DNA of 64,000 nt, taken from NCBI GenBank assembly GCA_900469615.1, contig UBYA01000011.1:1054001-1118000 (forward strand), given 5' to 3'. This document shows positions 8,498-20,574 of the stretch, one piece after another; position 1 is the first letter of the stretch; every line of letters begins with the position of its first letter. The stretch comes from Hyphomicrobiales bacterium. Its GTDB lineage: Bacteria; Pseudomonadota; Alphaproteobacteria; Rhizobiales; Rhizobiaceae. The translations under genes and the position numbers were made by a program. The notes under the pieces were generated by a model that saw nothing but the letters and a program-made list of their open reading frames with translations, searched no databases and had not been told where the DNA came from.

Positions 8498-9487
8498 ATG
8501 GAGGCGGTCGTCGAGGTCAACGATCTCAAGGCCTATTATCGGGCCTTCCTCTATGGCGTCGATCGTGAGGTGCGGGCGGTCGACGATGTGAGCCTGGCCA
8601 TTGGCCGCGGTGAAATCTACGGGGTTGCGGGTGAATCGAGCAGCGGCAAGACGACGCTGATCAAGACGATAGCGGGCGCCATACGGCCGCCGCTTCGCGT
8701 CGTTTCCGGTTCGGTCAAGTTTCATTTCAACGGCGGAACGCAGGATATCTATGCCATGACGCCGCAGGAGCGTGCCTCGCTTCGCTGGCGGCATCTGTCC
8801 TATATCATGCAGGGCTCGATGAATGTGCTCAATCCGGTTCGGCGCATTCGCCACTCGTTCACGGATTTTGCCTTCCGTCATATGAAGGTTGATCGGGCGA
8901 CATTCCTTGACCGTGTCGGCACCCACCTGCAACGACTGAAGCTCGACGCCCAGCTTCTCGATGCCTATCCGCATGAGCTGTCCGGCGGCATGCGCCAGCG
9001 CGTGACCATAGCGCTCGCCACCATACTGACACCGGAATTCATCATCGCGGATGAGCCGACGACCGCGCTCGACGTCATCGTGCAGCGCGACGTCCTGCAG
9101 ATGATCCGCGAAATCCAGCACGAGATGGGCTCTTCCTTCCTGTTCGTCACCCATGACATGGGTGTCCACGCCGCCGTCTCCGACCGCATCGGCATCGTCT
9201 ATGCCGGCCGGCTGGTCGAAGAAGCGCCGACGCGCAAGCTCTTTCATCTGCCCCTGCATCCCTATACGCAGCATCTGGTCGCGAGCCTGCCGCGGATCGG
9301 CGATGCTTCCACGCGGCCCTCTCTTGAGGGACGGCCGCCCAATCTCGCCATGCCGCCGGAAGGTTGCCGTTTCCATCCGCGCTGTCCGAAGCGCATGGAT
9401 ATCTGCAGTCGCGAAGCGCCGCCGATGGTGGCGCTCGAACCGGATCGGCGTGTTGCCTGTTTTGCGGCGACGGGAGGACAGGGGTGA
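8498..9487 (+). CDS. ABC transporter ATP-binding protein, DppD/OppD type
   Basis: A 329-residue ATPase. Walker A is GESSSGKT (45-52), the ABC signature [14 protein letters not shown], Walker [12 protein letters not shown], and an H-loop in FVTHDMG. The C-terminal oligopeptide-transporter extension carries CRFHPRCPKRMDIC, whose Cys residues match the iron-sulfur-binding tail seen in DppD/OppD proteins. The start at 8498 is chosen because it gives the normal N-terminus (MEAVVEVNDLKAYYR) right after the permease stop; the open frame continues upstream inside the permease gene, which would be an overlap without meaning. It overlaps the next gene by four bases (GTGA). Confidence 0.9.
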   Translation: MEAVVEVNDLKAYYRAFLYGVDREVRAVDDVSLAIGRGEIYGVAGESSSGKTTLIKTIAGAIRPPLRVVSGSVKFHFNGGTQDIYAMTPQERASLRWRHLSYIMQGSMNVLNPVRRIRHSFTDFAFRHMKVDRATFLDRVGTHLQRLKLDAQLLDAYPHELSGGMRQRVTIALATILTPEFIIADEPTTALDVIVQRDVLQMIREIQHEMGSSFLFVTHDMGVHAAVSDRIGIVYAGRLVEEAPTRKLFHLPLHPYTQHLVASLPRIGDASTRPSLEGRPPNLAMPPEGCRFHPRCPKRMDICSREAPPMVALEPDRRVACFAATGGQG

Positions 9488-10308
9488 GCGATCTTCTTAC
9501 ACTCTCGCATGTCGGCAAGGTCTACCGGCAGGGCGGCATGCTCAGCCGCCGTCACGTAACGGCGGTGCGCGATGTCAGTCTGACCCTGGGAGAGGAGCCG
9601 GAAATCCTGTCCATCGTCGGCGAATCCGGCTCGGGCAAATCCACCATCGCGTCGATGATCCTCGGCCAGACGGCGCCGACCTCGGGCAGCCTTGCCTTTC
9701 GCGGCCGCCCTGTCGCCATTCATGGAAAATCCGAGCGCCGCGCCTTCATGCGCGAAGTCCAGCCGGTGCTTCAGAATCCGTTCGAGGCATTCAACCCGCT
9801 TAAGAGGGTCGATCGATATCTTTTTGAAACAGCAAGGAATTTCGCGCCTGATAGTGCGCGACCGGGCCGAGCGGAAATCGAGCGAATGGCCGACGCGGCA
9901 CTTGCCCACATCGGCTTGACGCTTGCCGAGATAAAGGGGCGATTTCCGCATGAGCTGTCTGGTGGGCAGCTGCAGCGCACCGCAATCGCCCGCGCACTGA
10001 TCCCGCAGCCACGGTTGCTGGTGGCCGATGAGCCTGTCTCGATGGTCGATGCCTCGCTTAGAATGGCGATCGTCAATCTGTTCGGTCAGCTGAAGAAGGA
10101 GCTGGGGCTCTCGATCATCTACATCACCCACGATCTTGCGACCGCCTATTACATCAGCGACCGCATCATCATCATGAAGAAGGGCGAGATCGTCGAGCAA
10201 GGCGGCGCACGCACCGTCCTCGACAATCCGCAGCACCCCTATTCGCGTGCGCTGAAGGAAGCAGTTCTCTCCACCACGCCTGAAATGGAGCCGGTATCGC
10301 CCGGCTGA
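9484..10308 (+). CDS. ABC transporter ATP-binding protein, DppF/OppF type
   Basis: A 274-residue second ATPase of the importer. Walker A is GESGSGKST, the signature LSGGQLQRTAIARAL and Walker B LLVADEPVSMVDA, with the H-loop in YITHDLA. It is shorter than standard DppF (about 325 residues) because the C-terminal oligopeptide extension with its CxxxxC-type cysteines is absent. This is common in sugar-type members of the family. The GTG start overlaps the stop of the preceding ATPase gene. It is the last gene of the importer; the convergent Lrp gene begins 10 bases after its stop. Confidence 0.88.
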   Translation: MSDLLTLSHVGKVYRQGGMLSRRHVTAVRDVSLTLGEEPEILSIVGESGSGKSTIASMILGQTAPTSGSLAFRGRPVAIHGKSERRAFMREVQPVLQNPFEAFNPLKRVDRYLFETARNFAPDSARPGRAEIERMADAALAHIGLTLAEIKGRFPHELSGGQLQRTAIARALIPQPRLLVADEPVSMVDASLRMAIVNLFGQLKKELGLSIIYITHDLATAYYISDRIIIMKKGEIVEQGGARTVLDNPQHPYSRALKEAVLSTTPEMEPVSPG

Positions 10309-10318
10309 CCGGCGTGTC

Positions 10319-10750
10319 TCAACGCGAGATTCGCGTGGAAAGAATGATGGACGAAAGGGTGCGTTCGACACCGCCGATCGTGCCGATCTCGTCGATCAGC
10401 TGATCGAGCTGGGAGATTGACGGCGCTGCGACGATGGCAATCAGATCGAAGGTGCCGCTGACCGAATGAAGCGCCGTTACCTGGGGGATCGCGTCCAGCG
10501 ATGCCGTCACGGCCGACAGCGCCTTCGGCGCGATCGTGATCAGCACATGCGCGCGAATGAGGCCGGAAAGATAGGCCTCCGAAAGCCGCACGCCATAGCC
10601 CGCAATCACGCCCTCCCGCTCCAGTCGCTCTAGCCTGGCCTGAACAGTGGTGCGCGACAGCGACAGTTTTCTGGCGAGCGTCGCCACCGGCATGCGGGCG
10701 TTCTGGCCGAGCAAGGCGATCAGCTCGCGATCCTTATCTGTAACCTGCAT
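10319..10750 (-). CDS. Lrp/AsnC family transcriptional regulator
   Basis: A 143-residue Lrp-type regulator: an N-terminal helix-turn-helix (about 1-60, RMPVATLARKLSLSRTTVQARL) and a C-terminal RAM/AsnC ligand-binding domain with the usual beta-alpha-beta pattern (HVLITIAPKALSAV, GTFDLIAIV). The start at 10750 (MQVTDKDRELI) fits the family; the open frame runs 18 codons further upstream but would enter the operator. It diverges from the lysine 6-dehydrogenase gene, with an 18-bp palindrome between them, so it is likely to sense lysine or a metabolite and control that gene. The ligand is inferred from context. Confidence 0.88.
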   Translation of the reverse strand: MQVTDKDRELIALLGQNARMPVATLARKLSLSRTTVQARLERLEREGVIAGYGVRLSEAYLSGLIRAHVLITIAPKALSAVTASLDAIPQVTALHSVSGTFDLIAIVAAPSISQLDQLIDEIGTIGGVERTLSSIILSTRISR

Positions 10751-10786
10751 GGTGCTTCCTGCATTTTGCGAAATTGGCTCGTCGTT

Positions 10787-10804
10787 TTGTAGAAATTTAT
10801 ACAA
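10787..10804. promoter_or_regulatory. probable Lrp operator between lrp-type gene and lysDH
   Basis: TTGTAGAAATTTATACAA is an 18-bp palindrome with one mismatched pair, with an A+T-rich centre as in Lrp/AsnC sites. It lies 37 bases upstream of the regulator start and 85 bases upstream of the dehydrogenase start, so one site could serve both promoters. Confidence 0.55.
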
Positions 10805-10888
10805 CGAAATGCATTTTTTGTCGCTATGAATCGTTCAACTGCGGCCTACACTTATAAAAATATTATCAATGAAATGCAGGGGAGTCAT

Positions 10889-11992
10889 ATGAAGGACATA
10901 GTGGTTATCGGCGCCGGCAAGATCGGTGGAGCGATTGCTCTGATGCTGGCCGAGACCGGCGATTACAAGGTCGTTGTTGCCGACCGCAGCCAGGAGCAGC
11001 TGGACAAGATCGATCGCCATCCTGCGATTTCCACCGCAGCCGTCGACATCGCCGACGGTGCGGCTCTGGTCGCCGTGCTGAAGGGCAAGTTCGCCGTATT
11101 GTCGGCAGCACCGTTTCATCTGACCGGTTTCGTGGCCGAAGCGGCGCTTGAGGCAGGCGTCCATTATCTCGACCTCACCGAGGACGTCGCGACGACGAAG
11201 AAGGTGGAGGAGCTGGCGCAGGGTGCGAACACCGCATTCATTCCGCAATGCGGCCTCGCTCCGGGCTTCATCTCGATCGTCGCCAATGATCTCGCCAAGC
11301 GTTTCGACAGCCTCGATAGCGTGCGCATGCGCGTCGGCGCGCTGCCGCAATATCCGTCCAATGCCCTGAACTACAATCTGACCTGGAGCACGGACGGCCT
11401 GATCAACGAATATATCGAGCCGTGCGAAGCAATCGTCGAAGGCAAGCTCGTGACCGTGCCGGCCATGGAAGAGCGCGAGGAATTCTCGCTCGACGGCGTC
11501 ACCTATGAGGCTTTCAACACCTCGGGCGGCCTCGGAACCCTTGCCAAGACGCTGACCGGCCGCGTGCGGACGATGAACTACCGCACCATCCGCTATCCTG
11601 GCCATCAGGCGATCATCAAGGCGCTCCTCAACGACCTGAACCTCAAGAATCGTCGCGATGTGCTGAAGGATCTGTTCGAAAACGCGCTGCCCGCCACCAT
11701 GCAGGACGTGGTCGTTATTTTCGTGACCGTCTGCGGCTGGCGCGATGGCCGCTATATGCAGGAGACCTATGCCAACAAAGTCTATGCAGGCATCGTCGCC
11801 GGCAAGAGGATGAGCGCTATCCAGATCACCACCGCGGCCGGCATTACCACCGTGCTCGATCTGCTCGCTCAGGGCAAACTGCCTGCCAAGGGCTTCGTCT
11901 GCCAGGAGGAAATCGATCTCGGCGACTTTCTCGCCAATCGCTTCGGGCAGGTTTACAGCCTGGAAAAGATCAGGATGAGAGAAGCGGTTTAA
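10889..11992 (+). CDS. lysDH: lysine 6-dehydrogenase (saccharopine dehydrogenase family)
   Basis: A 367-residue NAD(P)-dependent enzyme. The N-terminus MKDIVVIGAGKIGGAIALML is the Rossmann dinucleotide site, and the segments FIPQCGLAPGFISIVA, RVGALPQYPSNALNYNLTWS and LINEYIEPCEAI are characteristic of the saccharopine-dehydrogenase fold. I recognise close resemblance to the Agrobacterium lysine 6-dehydrogenase, which deaminates the epsilon-amino group of L-lysine to 2-aminoadipate 6-semialdehyde (in equilibrium with piperideine-6-carboxylate). The start at 10889 follows AGGGGAG. It is followed by a terminator and faces an operon encoding all the remaining steps to 2-oxoglutarate, which supports the assignment over other saccharopine-dehydrogenase-fold enzymes. 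Confidence 0.85.
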   Translation: MKDIVVIGAGKIGGAIALMLAETGDYKVVVADRSQEQLDKIDRHPAISTAAVDIADGAALVAVLKGKFAVLSAAPFHLTGFVAEAALEAGVHYLDLTEDVATTKKVEELAQGANTAFIPQCGLAPGFISIVANDLAKRFDSLDSVRMRVGALPQYPSNALNYNLTWSTDGLINEYIEPCEAIVEGKLVTVPAMEEREEFSLDGVTYEAFNTSGGLGTLAKTLTGRVRTMNYRTIRYPGHQAIIKALLNDLNLKNRRDVLKDLFENALPATMQDVVVIFVTVCGWRDGRYMQETYANKVYAGIVAGKRMSAIQITTAAGITTVLDLLAQGKLPAKGFVCQEEIDLGDFLANRFGQVYSLEKIRMREAV

Positions 11993-12018
11993 GCAGCGCT
12001 TATCCATGATGATTTGTA

Positions 12019-12049
12019 TGTGGCGCCTGTTGGGCGCCACATCTGTTTT
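12019..12049 (+). terminator. rho-independent terminator of lysDH
   Basis: A 9-bp perfect stem, TGTGGCGCC (12019-12027) with GGCGCCACA (12033-12041), loop TGTTG, then TCTGTTTT. It lies 26 bases after the lysDH stop and before the convergent end of the ydiJ-type gene. Confidence 0.85.
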
Positions 12050-12116
12050 GCGATGCCGCATGCGCAGAATCACGGGTGAGGCGCGCGAGGTAAATCTGAC
12101 AAGATGGCGCCGTGTC

Positions 12117-15100
12117 TCAGCCGATCAGGTTATTCAGGACCTCGATGGGATGCGGGATGGTCCGATGCTCCATCTTGGCGACCTGCGAGCGGCAGGAGAA
12201 GCCGGTTGCCATGACCACATCTTGAGTGCCGCTCCCGGCGATCTTGTCTTGCCAGCTCATCGCATAGAGTTTTTCCGAAATAGGCCGATTGCGCAGCTCG
12301 TGGCCGAAAGTGCCGGCCATGCCGCAGCAGCCGACATCGGCCATTTCGAGCTTGATGCCCAGCTTCTCGAACAGTAGCGACCATTGCTTGAGCGCGGCCG
12401 GTGCATTCGTTCGTTCCGTGCAATGGGCAAGCAGCGTGAAACGCTCGCGAGGAGAAGCTTTCGGCAGCGGCACTCTCCTGAGATTGGCGGCGAACCATTC
12501 CTGAAGCAGCAGGACCGGCGCCCGCAGCCGGGCAGAGGGCAGGGCGGCATATTCGCTGCGATAGGTCAGCGTCATCGATGGGTCGATGCCAACAAGCGGG
12601 ATGCCCGTCTGCGAGATACGATCGAGATAGTCCCGCGATTTTGCTGCGGCCTTCTCGAAACGGCCGAGATAGCCATGCACATGCAGGGCCTTGCCGTTTT
12701 GCTGCGGGCTGGCGAGCCATGGCTTCATACCCATTTTCAGCGCGAGCTCGAGCATGGCGATGACCACGGCCGGATCGAAATGGGTGGAGAAGACATCGGC
12801 GACGACGACGACAGATTGAGCGCGCTCCTCCGCCAAAAGCTTCTCCAGACGCTCCGGCGTGGCGACGCGCACGCCGAGGCGGACGGCTTCCCGCCGCAGC
12901 GAGATCGCAGGCATGGCCGGAAGGGCAGTGAGGCCGGCAAGACGCATCAATGACTGACCGGCGTGGGACCCGGTCAACAGATTGTAAGCAGGCCTGATGC
13001 GCGCCATCAGCGGCAGGGTCGTCTCGATGGCGGCGACGATCGGATCCTTCAACGGCCTGAGATAACGGCCGTAATAGAGCTCCAGAAACTTCGACCGGAA
13101 GGCCGGCACGCTGACCTTGACGGGACATTGCCCCGCACAGGCCTTGCAGGCGAGGCAGGTATCCATTGCCGCCCGCACTTCATGCGAAAAGTCGTCATGA
13201 TTGGACGGATTGAGCGAATTGAACGTTCGGCGAAGCGCATTGCCAAAGCGGTTGGCGCCACGCTGCGTTTCCGCCTCGCGTCGGGGATCGACCTGCCGTT
13301 CGGCAAGCAGACGCAGCCATTCGCGCATCAGCGCTGCGCGTCCCTTCGGCGAATAGCGCCGGTCGCCCGTCGCTTTGAAGGAGGGACACATCAGGCTTGC
13401 GGCGTCGAAGTCGAAACAGGCGCCATTCCCGTTGCAATAGGCGGCATTGTCGAAAGCGGCGCGGATATCGTTGCCGATAACCCGGTCGAAATCGCCGCGC
13501 AACGGCACTTCGTCGATCTTGAGCAGCGGGCGGGAGGTGGCCGAGGCGATCTTGCCGGGGTTGAGGCGATCCTCCGGGTCGAAGGCGCTTTTGATGTCCT
13601 GCAGGCAGGGATAAAGATCGCCGAAGAATTCCGGCACATATTCCGAACGCACGCCCTTTCCATGTTCGCCCCAGAGCACGCCGCCATATTTGCGCGTCAG
13701 TGCGACCACGCCATCGCTGATCTTGCGCACGAGCGGCTGATGGTCGGCACGCGTCAGGTCCAGCGCGGGGCGAACATGCAGCACGCCGGCATCGACATGG
13801 CCGAACATGCCGTAATCCAGACCTTCGGCATCGAGAAGCGCCCGGAATTCGCCGATATAGGCGGCCAGATGCTCGGGCGGGACGGCGGTGTCTTCGACAA
13901 AGGGCACCGGCCGCACCGGCCCCTCGACATTGCCGAGCAGGCCGACGGCGCGTTTGCGCATGGACCAGATCGCTTCGATCCCGGTCTTCTCACGGGCAAC
14001 CGTATAGCCCTTGTGGCGGGCGGATGCGAAGTCGTCCAGCGCGGCGGTGACATCGGCGAGCTTGCGCTCCAGCTCCTCGCGGTCGTCGGCCAGCAGCTCG
14101 ACGAGATTGATGCCGTTGGCGGAACCGGATGCATCCTCGGGAAAGAAGCGGGCGATATTGGTCCACACGATGTCGCCCTTCGCCAGACCCAGCACCTTCT
14201 CGTCGACCGTCTCGACCGAGGCGACCTTCAGCGCCACCAGCCGCCGGGCGTCCTCGAGCGCGGTGTTGAAATCATCGTAGCGAATGTTGATGAGCGCTGC
14301 TTCGTCCGGGATCGGCAGAACGTTAAGCTCTGCTTCCGCGATCATGGCAAGCGTGCCTTCCGAGCCGCACAGCACCGCATTGAGATCGAAGCGACCGTCC
14401 TCGCGCCTGATATGGGCGAGATCGTAGCCGGTCATGTAGCGGTTGAGCTTCGGGAAGGTAGCCGCGATCAGCTCGCTCTTGTCTCCGGCGATCCCGTCGA
14501 CGACCCTGTGAATCTCGCCGATCCGATCTTCGCGTGTCTTGATCTTCTCCAGTTCCGCGTCACCGAGAGGACGCGACCACCAGTCGATGCCATCGCAGAG
14601 CACGACCCGAAGACCGAGAACGTGGTTGCTGGTCTTGCCGTAGAGGCATGAGCCCTGGCCGCAGGCATCGGTCGATATCATGCCGCCGATCGTGGCGCGG
14701 TTGGAGGTGGAAAGCTCGGGTGCGAAGAACAGGCCGTATGGCCTGAGGGCCTTGTTGAGCTGATCCTTGACGACGCCGGCCTCGACGCGGGCGATCCTGC
14801 GCACGGGATCGATCTCCAGAATACGGTTCATGTGCCTGGAGCAGTCGACAACGATACCCGATGTCAGCGACTGGCCGTTCGTCCCGGTTCCGCCGCCACG
14901 CGGCGCGATGGTCATGTCGGAAAAGGCGGGTTCCGATATGGTTGTTGCGATGATCCTCAGATCGTCGGCGCCGCGCGGATAGAGAATGGCTGCGGGCTTG
15001 ACCTGATAGATGGAGTTGTCGGTCGAAGCCACCGTCCGGGCGCCGTCATCGATCTCCACGTCGCCGCGAAAGCCGCGTGCGGCCAGCCGGCGCCCAAAGG

Positions 15101-15152
15101 CGCCGACCTGCTGCTTGCTGCTGTCTTTCGCCGAAACGAGGCGTGGGAGCAT
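12117..15152 (-). CDS. ydiJ: FAD- and Fe-S-binding D-2-hydroxyglutarate dehydrogenase, YdiJ type
   Basis: A 1011-residue fused flavoprotein. Residues about 45-240 form an FAD-binding-4 domain (APRGGGTGTNGQSL, a pyrophosphate loop), followed by an FAD-oxidase C-terminal domain to about 550. Next come iron-sulfur segments: CFDFDAASLMCPSFKATGDR near 575 and CLACKACAGQCP near 663. A cysteine-rich CCG region (DVGCCGMAGTFG, near 940) ends the protein. YdiJ-type enzymes oxidise D-2-hydroxyglutarate to 2-oxoglutarate and pass electrons to the respiratory chain. In this operon it would consume the product of HglS, completing lysine breakdown. It is the last gene of the hglS-aldehyde dehydrogenase-aminotransferase-ydiJ run, 32 bases after the aminotransferase. 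Related D-lactate or glycolate oxidases are the alternative. Confidence 0.85.
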   Translation of the reverse strand: MLPRLVSAKDSSKQQVGAFGRRLAARGFRGDVEIDDGARTVASTDNSIYQVKPAAILYPRGADDLRIIATTISEPAFSDMTIAPRGGGTGTNGQSLTSGIVVDCSRHMNRILEIDPVRRIARVEAGVVKDQLNKALRPYGLFFAPELSTSNRATIGGMISTDACGQGSCLYGKTSNHVLGLRVVLCDGIDWWSRPLGDAELEKIKTREDRIGEIHRVVDGIAGDKSELIAATFPKLNRYMTGYDLAHIRREDGRFDLNAVLCGSEGTLAMIAEAELNVLPIPDEAALINIRYDDFNTALEDARRLVALKVASVETVDEKVLGLAKGDIVWTNIARFFPEDASGSANGINLVELLADDREELERKLADVTAALDDFASARHKGYTVAREKTGIEAIWSMRKRAVGLLGNVEGPVRPVPFVEDTAVPPEHLAAYIGEFRALLDAEGLDYGMFGHVDAGVLHVRPALDLTRADHQPLVRKISDGVVALTRKYGGVLWGEHGKGVRSEYVPEFFGDLYPCLQDIKSAFDPEDRLNPGKIASATSRPLLKIDEVPLRGDFDRVIGNDIRAAFDNAAYCNGNGACFDFDAASLMCPSFKATGDRRYSPKGRAALMREWLRLLAERQVDPRREAETQRGANRFGNALRRTFNSLNPSNHDDFSHEVRAAMDTCLACKACAGQCPVKVSVPAFRSKFLELYYGRYLRPLKDPIVAAIETTLPLMARIRPAYNLLTGSHAGQSLMRLAGLTALPAMPAISLRREAVRLGVRVATPERLEKLLAEERAQSVVVVADVFSTHFDPAVVIAMLELALKMGMKPWLASPQQNGKALHVHGYLGRFEKAAAKSRDYLDRISQTGIPLVGIDPSMTLTYRSEYAALPSARLRAPVLLLQEWFAANLRRVPLPKASPRERFTLLAHCTERTNAPAALKQWSLLFEKLGIKLEMADVGCCGMAGTFGHELRNRPISEKLYAMSWQDKIAGSGTQDVVMATGFSCRSQVAKMEHRTIPHPIEVLNNLIG

Positions 15153-15184
15153 GGTACGAAAGCTTCCGGCGTTTTATCCGGCGA

Positions 15185-17958
<2,774 letters not shown>

Positions 17959-18033
17959 CTTTTGAAACTCCATTTGTCTTTGATCCGGGGTGCGAGCGGC
18001 GCGCCTGGCCGCATCGCATCACTCGGCGGCGTC

Positions 18034-19413
18034 TTACTTGGATAGGGCCCGCAGGCAGGCGTCGATCGATGCCTGCTCGATGCCGGCATAGTGGTCGAAT
18101 TCGTTCAGCACCTTCATGCCGAGGTCGGTTTCGAAACGCTGCTGGTTCGGGCTGGCAACGAATTCCTGCTGTGCACCGTCTCCAAGGTTGGACTGGAAAA
18201 TACCGGCGGCGCTGACGGGCAGGAAATCCTCGTAGACGATCGGGTCGAACTGGACGAGGCCCTGGTCGATCAGCGTCTTGATATCGCCATGGTTCGTTGA
18301 AGCGGCGTTGCCCTTGGCCGTCAGCGAATAGGTGAAGTAGCCAAGTCCCTCGGCACGGATCGTCGACCAATCGTCCGGAAATTCGGCAAAGCTCTGCGCG
18401 AGTGCGGCCTCGTAGTCGCGCGCATTCGATCCGTCGGCGGCCGGACGCACGATCTTGCGCGACTGATCCAGCAGCCTGTCGTAGAGCGCACGACCCTTCG
18501 GCGTCAGCGCAATGCCGCGCTGCTCGATCTCGCCGAAGCGGGCCGTATGCGAGCCTTCTTCCCATGCCCCGCCGGCATTGCGGAAGGATACCGGCTCGTC
18601 GAGCGCCTTGAACGAGGTCTGGCGCAGCAGGATCGGACACGCACGCGTCGGCGGACCTTCGACGACGGCCTTCGGCGCAATGCCATAGTCGGGCATCAGG
18701 GCCTGCACGCGGTCGATATCGAGCGTGCGTGGCGTCAGGTGGTTGATGTGCGGTCCCTTGAACGAGACGACATCGGCAATCAGGCGATGGGCATCATGGA
18801 GGCGATGGTACATGGCGGCATCGACATTGGCTTCGTCATGCCAGCGGAAGGTTTCGAGCACTTCGCTGATGAAGTGCTGGGCATCGTCCGTGTTCAAGCC
18901 GCCATCGCGTTCGGCCTTCTCGGTGAGCGCAATGGCGCCATCGGTGAAGATGCGGCGCCTGGCGAGAATGTCCGCGGCTGCCCTGCGCAGGTCTTCGTCG
19001 GCGATGAGGTCGAGCCGCAGCAGCGAGGTGAAGACGCGGAAGGGATTGCGTTTCAATTCCGCATCGCCGATCGGACGGAATGCCGTGGAATGAACGGGCA
19101 CGCCGGCGGTCGAAAGGTCGTAATAGCCGACCGGATACATGCCCATGACGGCAAAGACGCGCGCCATCATCGAAAGCTCCGTCGCCGTACCGAGCCGGAT
19201 GGCGCCATGCCGCTCCTCGGAGATGCGATCGAGATAATCGGTGGCTTCCAGCCGTTCCTTCAGCTTGGGCTGTGCCGCGAGCGTTTCGTCGTTGACGCGC
19301 GCAACCAGCTCCATGAGCGTGCCATAGGCGGGCACTTCTTCGCGATACATCGCCGACATGGCGGCCGAAAAGGCGCTGCGAATGTCGCTGGTCGAGACGT
19401 AATCAGGCTTCAT
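18034..19413 (-). CDS. hglS: HglS-type 2-oxoadipate dioxygenase/decarboxylase (DUF1338)
   Basis: A 459-residue member of the DUF1338 family, which includes the Pseudomonas putida enzyme HglS. HglS uses Fe(II) and O2 to turn 2-oxoadipate into D-2-hydroxyglutarate plus CO2, in a fold related to vicinal-oxygen-chelate enzymes. His69 (with Arg73) in EERHGAIRLG, His225 in HINHLTPRTLD and a Glu in RFGEIEQRG (295) sit where I recall the iron and substrate ligands of HglS. It is the first gene of an operon supplying its substrate (semialdehyde dehydrogenase plus aminotransferase) and removing its product (ydiJ). A LysR gene diverges from it 104 bases away. Confidence 0.88.
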   Translation of the reverse strand: MKPDYVSTSDIRSAFSAAMSAMYREEVPAYGTLMELVARVNDETLAAQPKLKERLEATDYLDRISEERHGAIRLGTATELSMMARVFAVMGMYPVGYYDLSTAGVPVHSTAFRPIGDAELKRNPFRVFTSLLRLDLIADEDLRRAAADILARRRIFTDGAIALTEKAERDGGLNTDDAQHFISEVLETFRWHDEANVDAAMYHRLHDAHRLIADVVSFKGPHINHLTPRTLDIDRVQALMPDYGIAPKAVVEGPPTRACPILLRQTSFKALDEPVSFRNAGGAWEEGSHTARFGEIEQRGIALTPKGRALYDRLLDQSRKIVRPAADGSNARDYEAALAQSFAEFPDDWSTIRAEGLGYFTYSLTAKGNAASTNHGDIKTLIDQGLVQFDPIVYEDFLPVSAAGIFQSNLGDGAQQEFVASPNQQRFETDLGMKVLNEFDHYAGIEQASIDACLRALSK

Positions 19414-19517
19414 GTGCGATCTCTTCCTGAAAAGCTATGTCATTCCTGTTTGGCAGGATATCTCTTGTCTGGCCGCCAGTCTTGTGAGAGAGAATTCTAA
19501 CTTGATGCGGAAATGGA

Positions 19518-20465
19518 ATGATCATGCGGCGACGGCTTATCCCGGACATCGTCAATCTGCAGGCGTTCGAATGCGCCGCGCGCCACCAGAATTTTTCGCG
19601 TGCCGCGGAAGAGCTCAACCTGACCCAGAGCGCCGTCAGCCGGCAGATCAGCGATCTGGAGCGGCAGACGGGCCTGAAGCTGTTCGAGCGCGTTCGGCAG
19701 CGTGTGGTGCTGTCCGAGGCCGGGCTTCGGTTGCTGCCCGAGGTCAAGGACCTGCTGCTGCGCTCGGAGCGCCTGATGATCGGCGCCGTTGCCGCCGGGC
19801 AGATGAAATTGTCGCTGAAGGTGGCGACCTTGCCGACTTTCGGCACGCGCTGGCTGGTGCCGCGCCTCGGCCGGTTTCTCGACGAGCATGGCGATGTCGC
19901 TGTTACGGTGGAATCGCGCTCCAAGCCGTTCAGCTTCGACGAGGATAATTTCGACCTTGCCATTCACTACGGCCTGCCCGCCTGGGCAGGTGCCGTTTCG
20001 ACGTTCCTTTGCAACGAAACCGTCCTGCCCGTGGCCAGCCGGGAGCTCGCCGGACGGCTTGCTCTGAGCTCGGCGGGCGAGCTGGCGGGTGCTCCGCTGC
20101 TTCACCTGACAACGCGTCCGAAGCTCTGGGCCCAATGGTTCGACCTGCAGAAATTGCCAAGCGAGAACGCCTACCCCGGAGCGCGCTTCGACCAGTTTTC
20201 CATGATCATCGCTGCGGCCATCGCCGGGATCGGCATAGCGCTCCTGCCGACCTATCTGATCGAGGAAGAGCTGAAAGCCGGCACCCTTTTGCCCCTGTTC
20301 GATCTGCCGATGCCGACGGAGAACAGTTACTACGTCGTCATGCCGGAAAAGAAGCAGACGAACGAAACCGCCATGCTGTTCCAGAACTGGCTGCTGAGCG
20401 AGGTCACGCCGCAATCGCAGGCCATGAGCAGCGAGGCATCTCCTTCTATCAATGTCGATCGATAA
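19518..20465 (+). CDS. LysR family transcriptional regulator
   Basis: A 315-residue LysR-type regulator. The N-terminal winged helix (about 1-60) shows LQAFECAARHQNFSRAAEEL and LTQSAVSRQISDLE, and the two-lobed effector domain follows (GIALLPTYLIEEEL near the C-terminus). It is divergent from the hglS operon across about 100 bases, the classical arrangement of a LysR activator and its target. It is similar in layout to GcvA-type regulators of amino-acid genes (Arg/Arg-Pro rich start MRRRLIPDIVNLQAF). A lysine-derived inducer is plausible but cannot be read from sequence. Confidence 0.9.
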   Translation: MIMRRRLIPDIVNLQAFECAARHQNFSRAAEELNLTQSAVSRQISDLERQTGLKLFERVRQRVVLSEAGLRLLPEVKDLLLRSERLMIGAVAAGQMKLSLKVATLPTFGTRWLVPRLGRFLDEHGDVAVTVESRSKPFSFDEDNFDLAIHYGLPAWAGAVSTFLCNETVLPVASRELAGRLALSSAGELAGAPLLHLTTRPKLWAQWFDLQKLPSENAYPGARFDQFSMIIAAAIAGIGIALLPTYLIEEELKAGTLLPLFDLPMPTENSYYVVMPEKKQTNETAMLFQNWLLSEVTPQSQAMSSEASPSINVDR

Positions 20466-20574
20466 ATTTTAAGCTTGAAATTCTTTCTCGTCAGCGTCAC
20501 ACATTTCCATATCAGGTCGCCGCACATCCACTGTGGAGCTGGCGCGAGGTGAACTCGGGGAGGAGGAAGCTATC

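Noticed and set aside
12963-14651. A 562-codon frame on the plus strand opposite the ydiJ-type gene
   Set aside because: It is antisense to a gene with full family motifs on the other strand.
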